A stretch of DNA of 64,000 nt, taken from positions 3,007,857 to 3,071,856 of the forward strand of contig OY725493.1 of the NCBI GenBank assembly GCA_963281255.1. Direction: 5' to 3'. Source of the stretch: Aphrocallistes beatrix (lineage: Eukaryota > Porifera > Hexactinellida > Sceptrulophora > Aphrocallistidae). Shown one piece after another: positions 44,551-56,685 of this stretch. Within the stretch, counting starts at the first letter, position 1. Each line of letters begins with the position of its first letter. A model generated the notes under the pieces. That model worked only from the letters and a program-made list of their open reading frames with translations. It ran no database searches and was not told the origin of the DNA. The translations under genes were made by a program, and so were the position numbers.

Positions 44551-45769
44551 GGTTGGTGTTTCCCATGCGAAACTTGTTTTTTATTAAAAATGTGCCCGAA
44601 TTGCTTTTTTATCATTTTTAGATCCTTATAGGGGTTCTAAACAATAATCCCGATTTTTATAACTCCAGCCCCAATATTTCGCCACTTTGAGCCACTTGTA
44701 TCACCTCTTGTCGCTCTAAAAACGACACATTTTAAATGCGAAATGTCCCACAGCTCTAACTTCTTTAAACAGTGCCAGATCATCTTTTTAATGCTGAATT
44801 CATGCTCAGCACTGGATTTCCAGCAATTTGATATATACATTGACCATATTTGGAAACATTTTTGTTTGACCGTGCCTAGCAACGGCCAGGAATTTTTTAA
44901 CATTCCTGACCGTTGCTAGGAAAAGGCAACCAAAAATATTTCCAAATAAGGTCAATATATATATCAAATTGCTGGAAATTTAGTGCTGAGTACGAACTCA
45001 GTATTAAAATAACGACCTGGCATAGTCAAATAAAGTTATAGGTATGGGATTTGGGCGGAAACTATCGGACATGGTCATTTTTGGGCCCCCAGTGATAATT
45101 GTCAACTTTTTCACACTTTTGAAGGTGTCATGATGTGAAAATATTTGATATGCCATATTTTGAAGTTAAGTACTACAATAAGTTGTTGATTGAGGATGTT
45201 TTGATGTTATATATTATCAGAATTCCGTAAAAACAAATGGAAATCAAGCCTTTCCGAAGAAAATTGCTTTGTAGCATGTTTTTAACACTCAAAAAAATCA
45301 ATTTTACAACGGAGGAATCTCTAGTTACAAAAGTCATAGAGTAAAAAACTCGATTGTTTTGGAAAGATCTCGTCACGTAGAACAAAATGATAGAGATAGA
45401 TTTTCGATATTCTACTTTAGAAAAAAGTTAAAATATTTTTCCTTTCGAAAATCTGCCTCTAAATTTTGTATAAACGAAATTTGAAAGAAAAAATTATTTA
45501 GGTTAAAATTGAAAATTCTATTCCTATTATTTTCTTTATTCAACCATTTTGTGTAAGAATAATTGAGTAAAAGAGGCATAAGGCATTGAAGTTTCCTTGA
45601 ATGTCCTCTATAAATTAGGTCATTTGGGAAAAAAATAATTTTTCTCTTACTTCTTGGGCTCCCGAAAAGTGTATTTTTGCAGATAACTCAACGAGAATAG
45701 TTTCCACAAAAAATTTCAGAAGAAAATAATGAAAACTTTAAAAGTTAGTTCTGGAAGGAAACACCAACC
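44551..45769. mobile_element. TTAA-flanked element with GGTTGGTGTTTCC ends
   Basis: The 1,219-bp element has 13-bp perfect inverted ends GGTTGGTGTTTCC, each bordered by TTAA (44547-44550, 45770-45773), the piggyBac target. It contains a ~190-bp hairpin at 44800-44995 (GCTGGAAAT...TAGCAACGG mirrored) that is probably a separate MITE. No transposase is visible. Open frames are short. Confidence 0.65.
44800..44995. repeat. ~190-bp palindrome inside the TTAA element
   Basis: CTCAGCACTGGATTTCCAGC, ATATATACATTGACC and CTAGCAACGGCCAGGAAT are mirrored around the centre near 44898. One arm recurs at 39795-39900. Confidence 0.85.
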
Positions 45770-45773
45770 TTAA

Positions 45774-46290
45774 TGTAAATATCTCCTGAGTGTGTAAATA
45801 TCTCCTGAGTGTGTTAGGTGAAGGTAGAATAAAACATTTTCGAGTTTCCATTTATAATTGCCTGTTTATTGAAATTTTTATCTAATACTTCGGAATACTT
45901 ATACATGATAACATATCTAACCCATATTAGTAAATGGTTTGCGATCGTAATGGGAGGGAAAAGCAACTCTAAATCTCACTAAAATCAGAGGTTATGATAT
46001 ATTGTGCGTGGTTAATGATTTAAGGCAGCTCATGTATTAGTTCAACCATCTTCTACCGCATAGTCCAAAATCCGCAAGTTACTGTGAGGCCTTATATATA
46101 GTAGCGCAAATTTCGAGTCTGAAATCTGATTAGTTGTATCCGTTACCGTTTTTAGGATTTGATCTATACTATATATACTAAACTATACTATACTATACTA
46201 TACCCAATTGATTTAATGATATATTTATAAATCTCTCATTTCTTAATTCTTTAATATTTTATTCTAATCCTATAGTGTTTATATTTACAG
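45774..46290 (+). other. Intron sequence upstream of the AP-3 beta exon, with repeat fragments
   Basis: 46018-46100 is the right end of the hairpin foldback (GGCAGCTCATGTATTAGTTC through CAAGTTACTGTGAGGCCTTA). 46108-46160 shares GAAATCTGATTAGTTGTATC with 63745-63775. A duplicated ATATCTCCTGAGTGTG sits at 45779-45815. A polypyrimidine-poor tract ends in the TTTACAG acceptor at 46290. No upstream AP-3 exon was found in the window. Confidence 0.6.
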
Positions 46291-48190
46291 TGATGATTTC
46301 CTTTTTGTATCTGCTGCTATACATGCAATTGGGCGTATAGCTAACAACATCCCTCAAATCGCTGATATTTGCCTCTCTGGACTTCTCAATATACTATCCA
46401 GTACAGATTTCTCCATCGTTGGAGAGAGTGTAATTGTCATACAAAGGATGCTTCAAATGAGACCTGATCAATACAAAGACATCATCATACGACTTTCTAA
46501 AATGGTGGATAAGACGAATAATTGTAATGCAAGAGCAAGCATACTATGGTTAATCGGTGAACATTGTGATAAAGTGCCTAAAATAGCCCCTGATGTCCTT
46601 AGAAGAGCAGTGAGAAGCTTTCCGGATGAGCCCGAAGCAGTTAAATTTCAAATAATAAACTTGGCTTCCAAACTATTTATCATGAATTCAAAGCAAACTC
46701 ATGTCTTATGTCAATATGTTTTTTTGCTGTCAAAATATGATCTAAATTATGATGTTAGAGATAGATCGCGACTCTTGCAAAATTTGATATATCCTTCATC
46801 TGACTGTATTCTCCCTAAGTATGCAAAAAAAATATTATTCTCTTCAAAACCCGCTCCAGTATTAAGATCTGCTTATAAAGACCGTGAAGTGTGGCAACTT
46901 GGTACAATGTCACACTATTTAAATTGCAAAGTTAGTGGTTATAAGCCTCTTCCTGAATATCCGAGTTCAGTCTCAGAAACTTCAGTTAGAGATATCAAAA
47001 TTGATTTTCCAGATTTATTTGAACACAAGGAACCCGTCAAAGAGAAAGCTGAGAAGAATGAAGATTTTTATTCTAGTTTTAGCGATTCTAGTTCTGAATA
47101 TTCAAGTAGTAGTTATGAATCAGAGGGTGAAACCGATAATAATTCTGAAATTGAGCACAAGGGTAGTTCGTTCAGTTCGATTTCCTCCCTTAGCTCTTCT
47201 TGTTCAAATCATTTAAAATTTGGTGATAATTTCAATAATGCTAATGTCGAAGCTTTGGGAAATTCTGCTATTGCCTTGGATGTAAAATCTCAATCTGGAT
47301 CTTCTAGTTCCTCATTAGAAAGATCTAATATTCTCAACCATGAGCAAAGTTCGAAAGATAAATTATTGTTATTTGATGACACTATAGGCGAGAATTTATC
47401 AGATTCTAATGTATTAAAACCGTCAACTTTTGATGATTCATTGTTGAATCCATCTTCTGCAATTCCCACACAATCTACTCACCTAAAAAGTGAAAACTTT
47501 GAACCTGTAGGACCTAGTTTTGTCAGTAAACAATATGAAGAGTTAGTAAATAAATATTTAGGCAAGGGGCTAGTCATTCACTATCGTATGCTTAGGCGTA
47601 TACTTTTCTCAAGACCTAATATGTTAGAAATTGAACTGGTGATTGAAAATAAGAAGACTTCTGGTGTGATTAATGATTTGGTTGTTAGCGCAGATAAAAA
47701 TACCTCTTTTTATTTAGTAAATGAGGTTGGACCTATTGGTTCACATGAAAGTTATTCCTTCTCAATCGGAATAGATTTTAAAGATTCCCTTCATCCAGCC
47801 AATCTAATATTTACTTCTATAGATCATCAACTTAAAATATCTACAGAAATTCGTCCTTCTATGGGAGACATGGTTTTACCAATACAAATAACTATCCCTT
47901 CATTTCTAGATTCACAAAAAGCATTAGGTGGAATGAATATGATGATGGCCGAAGTTAATTTATCTTTTAGTTTCGAAATAATTCATCAAAGAATACTCGA
48001 ACTATGTAATCTAAATCCAATCAAATTTTCTGAAAATTCATTATTATATGCTGGAGTTACAGCTTCGCATAGATTAATCACTTTGGTTTCTCTCACGAAA
48101 GACCAAATGGGAAAATATATCCTCAAAGTCAATTGTAGTGACATGATTGCTTCTGGAATGTTGTTCAAGGATATTAAAAACATCTTGTAA
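46291..48190 (+). CDS. AP3B: AP-3 complex subunit beta, large 3' exon
   Basis: After the acceptor TATTTACAG at 46290 the frame opens at 46292 (DDFLFVSAAIHAIGRIANNI), so the Met at 46448 is not the true start. 632 residues remain to the TAA at 48190. The N-terminal part is the end of the adaptin alpha-solenoid (ARASILWLIGEHCDKVPKIA, DVLRRAVRSFPDEPEAVKFQ, YDVRDRSRLLQNLIYP). A Ser/Glu/Asp-rich hinge lies at about 47045-47215. From about 47540 (LGKGLVIHYRMLRRILFSRP) is the C-terminal ear region. The protein is a subunit of the AP-3 coat that sorts cargo from endosomes or the trans-Golgi to lysosome-related organelles. Earlier exons must lie outside the window. The exon is intact, with no intron over 1.9 kb. 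AP3B1 and AP3B2 are vertebrate duplicates; here a single AP3B is expected. Confidence 0.92.
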
Positions 48191-48237
48191 ATTAGCATCT
48201 TTGGTATGTAGTTTACAAAATATATATCTCCACAGTT

Positions 48238-48243
48238 ATTAAA
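48238..48243 (+). terminator. Possible polyadenylation signal of AP-3 beta
   Basis: ATTAAA lies 48 bases after the stop codon. It is the commonest variant of AATAAA, and no AATAAA was seen nearer. Position only; there is no transcript evidence. Confidence 0.3.
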
Positions 48244-49638
48244 TTTCATTATTATATCTAAATAGAAAGAATGGAATATTATTGTTATAATAGGATAATA
48301 TGGTTTGTAGAAAGTAATATATTGTTGTTTGTTATATTTCTTTCCATTAAGAGTAATTGAGATTGTTAACTGGTCTAAAAATTAAAATATAGTAGAAACC
48401 TCTATAAGTGGGATATTGGGGAATGGGGGAGGTAAAAATTTAAGAAATTATTTTTGCCATTAAAATTAACCTCTTTAATCAAAATTTGTATTTACTTGTT
48501 TGGTAATAGGTATATAAACTTCATACTGGTATCCAACTAGGATGCGATTTAGACAAACTTAACTATTTATCCATAGTTATCTACGCTCTTAATGAATGTC
48601 ACTTAATTTCAAATCCTGCGAAATGCTCTAAATGGGTTGTTAAGTATGATTATGGATAACCCAATGTTCGATTTGTCTTGGTTTTATCCGCGTACAAGGT
48701 AATAATATCCGTAGCCAATACAAAGCCGCTCACGAGAGGGGTGTATAAAATAAGCAGGTGATTGTTTTTCCGAGACAGGTATTCAAAAACAGTTTTGAGA
48801 AAATCCTTTGGTCTCACCAAACAGTGTCTACTCGAATTGAAGAAAGATAATTATAAATCTTGTCCTCAATTCACTTACTGATATGTTTGGAAATGTTATT
48901 TTTATTAATCAGATAAGAGATAATTACCATATTATTTTCGATTAACTTCCTAATCTACATTTAGAGTGCGTCCCGCGATCCCAATCTGGGAATGTGACCC
49001 CCGAGGAGATTGGTTTTGGACAGCCCTGTCATACACTGATGACTTAAAATTGAAAGCAGATTTCCATGTTTACAATGACAGGATAAAGCAAGAAGTTCTT
49101 AATGAAAAATCATTATAGTTACAAACAGTTAGGTAGATTAAAAAATATAATTCATACTAAGTGAATTATTCCACCAGATATGTGGCATATATTAAAGGCG
49201 TCACTGCTTAACCATCATTCGAGATATTAAAATTGCACATATCAATTATGAATGCACTAATGCTCTTCTACACAACGGCATAATTAGATTTCCTCTACGA
49301 CATCTATTCGCTGAGTTATTCATATTTAAGCGTGACATGCGAATCGGGCGCTAAGATAACTCTTGTCTTATACTAAGCATAAAATTATAGTGCGAGAAAA
49401 CATGACTAAAACCATAAATTCGCTTACTAAAGTAATTTTATTGCTGAGTGTTAACAAAAGGCATGTGGGTTCCCTGGTTTATAATTTGGTGAGTTATATT
49501 TTGGCATCCTTTAGCAATTATAAATATCCAACGATAAACCAGGGGTTCAGTACTTAAATGTCAAAACTTAAACTATATTTTTGATCATGTTTAAAAGACA
49601 ATAATATAAATTTATTAAGCGCGTATTCTATGTTTATA
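48244..49638. other. No recognisable gene
   Basis: This is AT-rich intergenic sequence after AP-3 beta. The 49363-49557 open frame has no recognised motif. Confidence 0.4.
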
Positions 49639-49679
49639 CACTACCCGAACAAATGTATTTGTACACGTCATTATTTCAC

Positions 49680-49870
49680 GTGCATTCCATAAAATTGATC
49701 TATTCATGAAGATCAAAACTAAACGGTTAATGACAACTAATCGGATTCAAACTCAAAATCTGTGCATTCCAATTAGTTATTGTATAATTATTTAATCAAT
49801 TATTAATTCCTATTGTATTCTGATTATCAATCACTGCCACCTTGTGTCAAATATATCCCTGTTTACCACT
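49680..49870 (-). repeat. Dispersed repeat shared with 63640-63780
   Basis: Reversed, ACAAGGTGGCAGTGATTGAT and TCCGATTAGTTGTC-type blocks are collinear with 63645-63775. This is further evidence that the 49639 shell and the 63497 element belong to one family. Confidence 0.65.
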
Positions 49871-50006
49871 ATAAATGATGGTGATTAAGTACCTGTTGTG
49901 TCACAGGTTGATCATTTTACTTATTGGGTAGAGCAATTTATTAGAAATCTTCAACTATTATTACTAATTCTAATGTGTAGATTTCGAATTTTAAATTAGA
50001 CTCTTA

Positions 50007-50180
50007 GTATTGTTGCGTGAGATTTCCACACCCGTGAGATTCTTACACCCTTGTATTAGTAAACCAGGGATATTTTAGTAGCGTGAGATTTCCACACCTC
50101 TTGAGAATCTTACACCGTTATATTAGGAGACCATGAATATTCTAGTATGAGATCGCCCCGTGAGATTTTTACACTCAACA
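50007..50180 (-). repeat. TCTCACG minisatellite, left array
   Basis: There are about 2.5 units of roughly 65 bp, each with GCGTGAGATTTCCACAC and GTGAGATTCTTACAC plus TTAGTAAACCAGGGATAT. It is inverted with respect to 56513-56685. Confidence 0.85.
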
Positions 50181-50524
50181 ATTGATAAGCAATTTATAAT
50201 ATTCAATAAATATAATATTCTACATAGGGCTTACAATCCCGGGATCCCGATCTATTTCACTTCCGGGATTCAATACCGGGATTTGTTTTTATAATCCCGA
50301 TTTCCAATCCCAGGATTATTTCTCAATCCCGGGATTCCGAGTTTAGTAGAAAATGACTTTAATTGTAGTCAAAACATGGGACTGGTTTGCTTGTATGAAT
50401 GCAAACGTATTTAATTAGATTCCGTAGACAATTAAGTATGCACTTGTATAGGATGCTTATAATTTCTTAACAACTCTTATTTGGATTCAGTGTTCAATGA
50501 TAATCTTTGTGGTCATTGTTGTTA

Positions 50525-50949
50525 CAGGGTGTTTCAGCGATTTGTATCACGAAAATAATTTGAAATTATTAGGTAAATATTTTACTAATCATCTTCCCCT
50601 TTTACGATGTTGTTTAACACCCTCTGATATTTGTGTGACAACAAAATGGACAAGCTAGATGACAAACAAAAGAAGATCAAGATGGTGGAATTCTACCATA
50701 AAAATCAGTCCTATTCAAGATTACCCCACACTTCTAAGGTTTACCCGCCCAAAATGACTAAATTGGAAATGAGTTATCCCACATTAATGATGTTTTGAAA
50801 TAATTTACTTTTATTCCAACGGTTTGCTTCATTGTTTTTCATAAATGTCAAAGGATTTCCTTTCAAAAGCAACCAAAATAACTAAATTATCTCAATCACA
50901 AAAGGAATGTTAGCAATTTACTTTTGTGTGTAATCAATGAAACACCCTG
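50525..50949. mobile_element. TA-type MITE with CAGGGTGTTTCA ends, inside hAT-3
   Basis: The ends CAGGGTGTTTCAGCG and TGAAACACCCTG are flanked by TA (50523-50524, 50950-50951). The interior 50646-50790 reads MDKLDDKQKKIKMVEFYHKN, perhaps a remnant of a Tc1-type transposase N-terminus, so this may be an internally deleted element. Confidence 0.82.
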
Positions 50950-51063
50950 TATTATTTAACAAACAATGACTCGAAGATTACTATTTAAATCATGACTAAT
51001 ATACGTATTTAATTCTATAACTAAGAAATCCTCAACGCAAATTCTATATTCTATGTGCTTTAT

Positions 51064-52915
51064 GGCTGAAAGTACTAAATTTCAAAATTTTGCTGGTGCA
51101 GAAATATGGAAACATTTTCTGAGATCTGTATGTGGTATGCAGGCTCAATGCAAATCATGTAACAAATATTAAAGTGTGATGGTGGTTCTACTAAAGGATT
51201 ACACGTGCATCTCAAATCAACGCATCAAATCGATATACTCCAAAAGCGTAAGAATCCCGAAATTCTAGATAACGAAGCTCAAACAAAACGTACTAAAATT
51301 TATACTATCGACCAATTTACCAACGATGCAACTCTCTCAGCAATACTTGCAAGGATGAAGGCATTACTTCACAGGACCTTAGAAAATCTCTAATGGCTCT
51401 GGGTCATTCATTACCAAAATCAATAACAAGTATCAGAGAGCAAGTAATGAAGTATGGACTACATGCAACTGAAAAAATTAAACATGATTTGTTCCTGAAA
51501 AAATCAAAAGGTGATAAGTTCAGCCTTACTTTAGATGAATGGACATCGGTGCGAAATAGGAGGTACTGAAATCTTAATATTCAGGGGGTCGGATATTTCT
51601 GGAATTTGGGATTAGTGAGAATCCAAGGAAGTTTTTCTGCGGAGAAATGTATTGAGACAATATCCTCCAAACTGAAACAATTTGAACTACATTTACAGTA
51701 TGATATTATTGCTATTACTACTGATGGCTGTTCAATGATGAGGAAAGTTGGACGATTATTACCAACACTTCATCAATTGTGCTACGCCCACTGCCTTCAG
51801 TTGGTAATCCATGATATCTTTTATCAGAAACAAACCACAAAATTTGAGACTAGTTCTAACTATTCAAGTGAAAATGAAAAATGTGATGAAGAAGATGAAA
51901 TATTGTCTGAATTGGAAGATACATATGGATTAGTTATAGTGGAGCAAGTCAATGCCTTAATGGTAAATGTTAGCATTGGTGACGTAGTTAATAAAGTTCG
52001 TAGAGTTGTAAAACACTTCAAACGGTCCCCTCTAAAGAATGAAATTTTACAGACTTATGTAAAAGAGAAACATCCTAATGGATTGCAGCTGATACTTGAT
52101 TGCAGGACTCGATGGAGCACTCTATTGAAAATGTTAGAGAGAATTGTTAAGTTGAGGATACCAGTTCACAAGGCTTTACTTGATCTTAATATTGACATTA
52201 AGTTAAACGACGAGGAGTTTCAACAAATTAACAATATCGTACAAGCATTGGACCCAATTAAGTTAGCAGTGGAAGCATTGTGCAAACGAGAGGCAAATCT
52301 CATTACTGCTGAGGCAACGATAAAATTTTTATTTGATGAAATCGAAACGTATCCTGATACAGAATATAATACGTATTATAATTATTGGTGCAATTATTCA
52401 GAGGAGTGTTCAAGAACGCTACATAGAGCTTCATCGATCACGGCATACCTACACAAATCAATGGCCAAGCTTGAAAAAAAAAGGAGTGGTGAGGACATTC
52501 TGTTATACACTATTATCCAGAGTACTAGATACAAAGGAGGTTACTGAAGTAAATAATGTAGATGATATACCTAATTCGAATTCAGAGAGTCAGGAGGCAG
52601 CCACTCACCCGTGGCAATGAAATTACAATTAGCAATCGATACTTCGCTTCAGGTATCCTAAAAACAACAACCATCTGACGAATCTCTATCATCTTCTTTG
52701 AAGCATGAACTAAACATTGCTGAACAAACAGGAGAAAGAGGGATCTTGCTAGAGAAGGTTTATCGTATGCTGCATACAGTACAACCTACTTCAGTAGAAG
52801 CGTAAAGGATTTTCTCATCATGTGCATATCTTTGCAACAAATTCACAAGTTCACTCACTGACAAGAGTTTAAACACTCTTTGTCTAATTAGAAATAATAA
52901 AAAATAATCCCATGC
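51064..52915 (+). pseudogene. hAT transposase with BED finger, broken
   Basis: From the 51064 ATG: a BED-like finger (AEIWKHFLRSV, CKSCNKY, then HVHLKSTHQ after a frame break). Next is FSLTLDEWTSVRNRRY, where a TGA follows, then 51606-52547 with DIIAITTDGCSMMRKVGRLL, CYAHCLQLVIHDIF and DCRTRWSTLLKMLERI. Further stops come before the dimerisation tail QPTSVEA...RIFSSCAYLCNKFTSS (52790-52910), where the usual SERxFS is altered. The order is that of ZBED-type hAT transposases, with at least four disabling changes. Confidence 0.88.
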
Positions 52916-53480
52916 TTATTTTGTTTCAGATAATTGTTAGTCAGCATAAATAATCTGATAAAGGTTGTTTTACGCCTGATATATGTAAGTTACTATATAA
53001 CATTAATTCAGGATTCAGTATTCTAAAATAAATAAACGGAGACCCCGTCTATTCGTTATACTTGGGTATTAATTGCTTATTCCCGAAATTCCGGTATCCC
53101 GGGATTAGAAAAAGTCAATCCCGGAATCCCGGGATTAGAAAATAAAGTCAATCCCGAAATCCCGGGATTACAAAATATGTCCAGGATTGTAAGCCCTAAT
53201 TCCACACTATCTTCTGACGTTTATTGATGGTCGCCACAAAAGTTTCAACAACAATGCCTTCCTCTTTACAATTGTTTAAATTATTCGCGAAAATATATAC
53301 CTATTCACAAGAGATTTAAGATGTCCGCTTTGATACAAATTGCTTTTCTCTCCTATATCCTGAGATCAAATCACCATTTAAATATATTTCTATTCCTTAG
53401 ATAAGGTTTGAAGTGTTACAAATAATTTTATTTTATGCCTAAGTTTGGATATCTGGATTCCAACTAGTTTATAAGTCTTA

Positions 53481-54540
53481 CCATAACCTACTGTATGTAT
53501 AAGGCCTCACAGTAACTTGCGGATTTGGGACTTGAGATGCGGTAGAAGATGGTTGAACTAATACATGAGCTGCCTTAAATCATTAACAAAGCACAATAGA
53601 GCTTAGGAATGTACTACCAGCATATATAAATATGGTGTCAAAGTACCCATATTCATTGTTAAAATTTAGATTAGTCACCATATGGTTGCGCAATAGGTTA
53701 TATTTGTGACAAATTGGGTGATTTTCAGAGGTCGTTTAAGGGCACTTCTAAGTGTTTTTATTATAAAAATTTTCGCATAGAACTGAGATGTGAATAGGTT
53801 AATACGAAAAATTTGGAATTTTTTCATGGAATGTTGCTGCATTCCAGTGTTGCTATGGAAACGTGTTTTAGTCAGTTGGGGTTATATCTTGAAAACCGCG
53901 ATAGCTATACATTCAAATGTAATTCCATTTGATAGCGAATAGACTATTTCCTATTAAGTACTAATATAATCTATTTGTCAAAATTCAATGGTTTACGAGA
54001 TATTCGACAATGTATCATATTGGTCACATTTGGTAATTTGTCGAATATCTAGTAAACCATTTAATTTAGAGGTTTAATTTAGATTCGCTATCAAATGGAA
54101 TTACATTTGAATGTGTAACTATTGCAGTTTTCAAGAGATAACCCCAATTGACCAAAACACGTTTCCATAGCAACACTTGAATGTAGCAACATTCCATGGA
54201 AAAATTCCAAATTTTTCGTATTAACCCATTCACATCTCAGTTCTATGCGAAAAATTTTATAATAAAAACACTTAGAAGTGTCCTTAAACGACCTCTGAAA
54301 ATCACCCAATTTGTCACAAATATAACCTATTGCGCAACCATATGGTGACTAATTTAAATTTTAACAACGAATATGGGTACTTTGACACCATATTTATATA
54401 TGCTGGTAGTACATTCCTAAGCTCTATTGTGCTTTGTTAATTATTTAAGGCAGCTCATGTGTTAGTTAAACCATTTTATACCGCATTCCTAGTCCCAAAT
54501 CCACAAGTTACTGTCAAGCCGTATATACAGTAGGCTATGG
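53481..54540. mobile_element. Hairpin foldback element, complete reference copy
   Basis: The 1,060-bp element has ends CCATAACCTACTGTATG and, reversed, CCATAGCCTACTGTATA, flanked by TA (53479-53480, 54541-54542). The two halves are near-complete reverse complements over about 500 bp each, with the centre near 54010. Seven or so related pieces occur in the window. It is non-coding. The 54091-54309 frame is arm sequence. Confidence 0.88.
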
Positions 54541-55001
54541 TACATAGTATATAATGTCATCTAACGCGTTAAGTAACCACTTGATCAAAATTCGAGAACA
54601 ATTTTCAAAATTCGTGATCCTGAAAATTTTCCTGGATTCTTGCTAAATAATGAGGGACATAACATTATTCAATAAATTCTATAAACTATGTTACAATAAT
54701 GGAAATTATTATAGGCTAGTTAAAAGCTCAAAATCCCTGAATCATAATTCATTTCCCTGGATAATTCAGGGATCCCTGGAGGTTTGGTAAGTATGAAACC
54801 AATGTGTCAATTATAGGTATATATGGGGTAAGTTTTCATAAGTAACAATTTACATACCACCGTTTCTCGAGAGAAATGGACAAGAAAGTAAAATTAGATA
54901 TGCAGTGGATCTTCCCGAATTTGCAGGGCTCGAGCTCCCGGCATTTGGATACTGATCCCATTTCACAATAATGGGAAACAAAATTGAGTAGTTCATAAGT
55001 A

Positions 55002-56156
55002 CAGTGTGTTTCATAATTATTGGCACTAGTAGACTTTAACTTAATGTAGTATCAAACTTGTAATTAGAAAGAGCATTATAATTTCAGGATAACTTCATGT
55101 ATGTATTTTCTTACTATATATATGTCATGGGGAAGCTTCAAATTTGGTGGAATTTTAAATTCCCCTAGTGGAAATTGAAATTGGAGTTTCCACTGGGGGG
55201 AATTTCAATTGGAGTTTCCCCTAGTGGAAACTCCAATTGAAATTCCCCCCAGTGGAAACTCCAATTTGAATTTCCCCTGGGGGAACTTCAAATTCCACCA
55301 AATTTGAAGCTTCCCCATGACATATACATTGTTTTGAGTCACACTATCATACCATGTGATTACCCAGCATCTTTTCTAGAATGCAAACTCATTCTTTGTC
55401 TCAGTTTTTTGACAAATTCCAACAACATTTTGCTATGGTATAGCAATGTTTTCTTCTATACCGCTTAATTTAGTTATAGAGATATCTAAGCATGTATATA
55501 TCTTGTAGTTATGCATTTCTTAAGGATTTGTTCAAAGTATTCAGCAAGATATAGGTTCTGAAAGTCAGAATTAGGAGTGTGATTGAGGCCCGCAGAGATT
55601 AACAATGTACTTGTAAAAAGTGGAATTTAACCCATAAAATTCACAATTAAACTTAACTTGTTTAAAGTAATGGTTTAACTAATAATTAGTGCTATTTGTG
55701 GGTATTGACCATAAATACAATTATTTTTTTCTCAAATTAATTTTTTTTCTCGGGAAATTTGATTTTTATAGGGTAATCACTTGAACACTCCTAATTCTGA
55801 CTTTCACAACCTATATCTTGCTGAATACTTTGAACAAATCCTTAAGAATTGCATAGCTACAAGATATATACATGCTTAGATATCTCTATAACTAAATTAA
55901 GCGGTATAGAAGAAAACATTGCTATACCATAGCAAAATGTTGTTGGAATTTTGACAAAAACTGAGACAAAGAATGAGTTTGTATTCTAGAAAAGATGCTG
56001 GGTAATCACATGGTATGATAGTGTGACTCAAAACAATGTATATATAGTAAGTACATACATACATGAAGTTATACTGAAATTATAATACTCTTTCTAATTA
56101 CAAGTTTGATACTACATTAAATTAAAGTCTAGTGCCAATAATTATGAAACACACTG
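55002..56156. mobile_element. Palindromic TA-type MITE with CAGTGTGTTTCATAATTATT ends
   Basis: Inverted ends CAGTGTGTTTCATAATTATT are flanked by TA (55000-55001, 56157-56158). The arms are mirrored over about 480 bp (AGCATCTTTTCTAGAAT, AGCAAGATATAGGTT and GGTATAGCAATGTTTTCTTC blocks). The left arm contains a second palindrome, 55123-55322. Its right arm also occurs at 1-143. Confidence 0.92.
55123..55322. mobile_element. 200-bp near-perfect palindrome
   Basis: TGTCATGGGGAAGCTTCAAA at the left is exactly mirrored at the right. Symmetry holds around 55222/55223 with few mismatches. TA borders both sides, and the matching place in the opposite arm of the host MITE (near 56040) lacks it, so it is an insertion. 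Internally GGAGTTTCC and CCCCCAGTGGAAACTCC units recur. Confidence 0.92.
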
Positions 56157-56512
56157 TATTTCTATAACTTTATTACTACTTGTTCTAGATAGTTGAGAAA
56201 TAAAAGTAAACGATGAAATGGGAGAACAAAATGTATTCATTTACCTTGATTTTATTATCTTTTCCAACCACATATTGTGAGGCTTTGACCCGAAAGTTCC
56301 TCTTTATCCGACACGTCTTCTCCTTCGATTCGAGAACAGATGTGCGATACACATCTTGAGTAAGGAAGTTCGAGATCGCTTTTTATTCTTTGATTAGCTA
56401 ATTTAATCTGTTCTGTTTTTAAACTTCAATGTAGATTTTCGTTATACAAACATGAACAATTCATGTCTATACCTATAGCTATCACTCATACTAATTAGTT
56501 TGAATTGAGTGT

Positions 56513-56685
56513 AAGAATCTCACGGGTGTGGAATCTCACGCTACTAGAATATCCCTGGTCAACTAATGTAAGGGTGTAAGAGTCTCACGGCGTGTGGAAA
56601 TCTCACGCTACACTAGAATATCCCTGGTTTACTAATACAAAGGTGATAAAAATCTCACGAGTGTGGAAATCTCAAGCAACAGTAT
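56513..56685 (+). repeat. TCTCACG minisatellite, right array
   Basis: There are about 2.5-3 units carrying GTGTAAGAATCTCACGG, GTGTGGAAATCTCACGC and TAGAATATCCCTGGTTTACT. It is the mirror of the array at 50007-50180. Confidence 0.88.

Larger units (their letters stand above)
50225..53198 (+). mobile_element. hAT element 3, degraded
   Basis: The inverted ends TAGGGCTTACAATCCCGGGA and, reversed, TAGGGCTTACAATCCTGGAC are followed by multiple CCCGGGATT motifs near both ends, likely transposase-binding sites. The 8-bp flanks ATTCTACA (50217-50224) and ATTCCACA (53199-53206) differ at one base, consistent with an aged duplication. It contains a 425-bp MITE (50525-50949). Confidence 0.88.

Noticed and set aside
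50007..50180. CRISPR-like array from the TCTCACG repeats
   Set aside because: Units are diverged 65-bp minisatellite copies without unique spacers, in a eukaryotic sequence, and mirrored as element ends.
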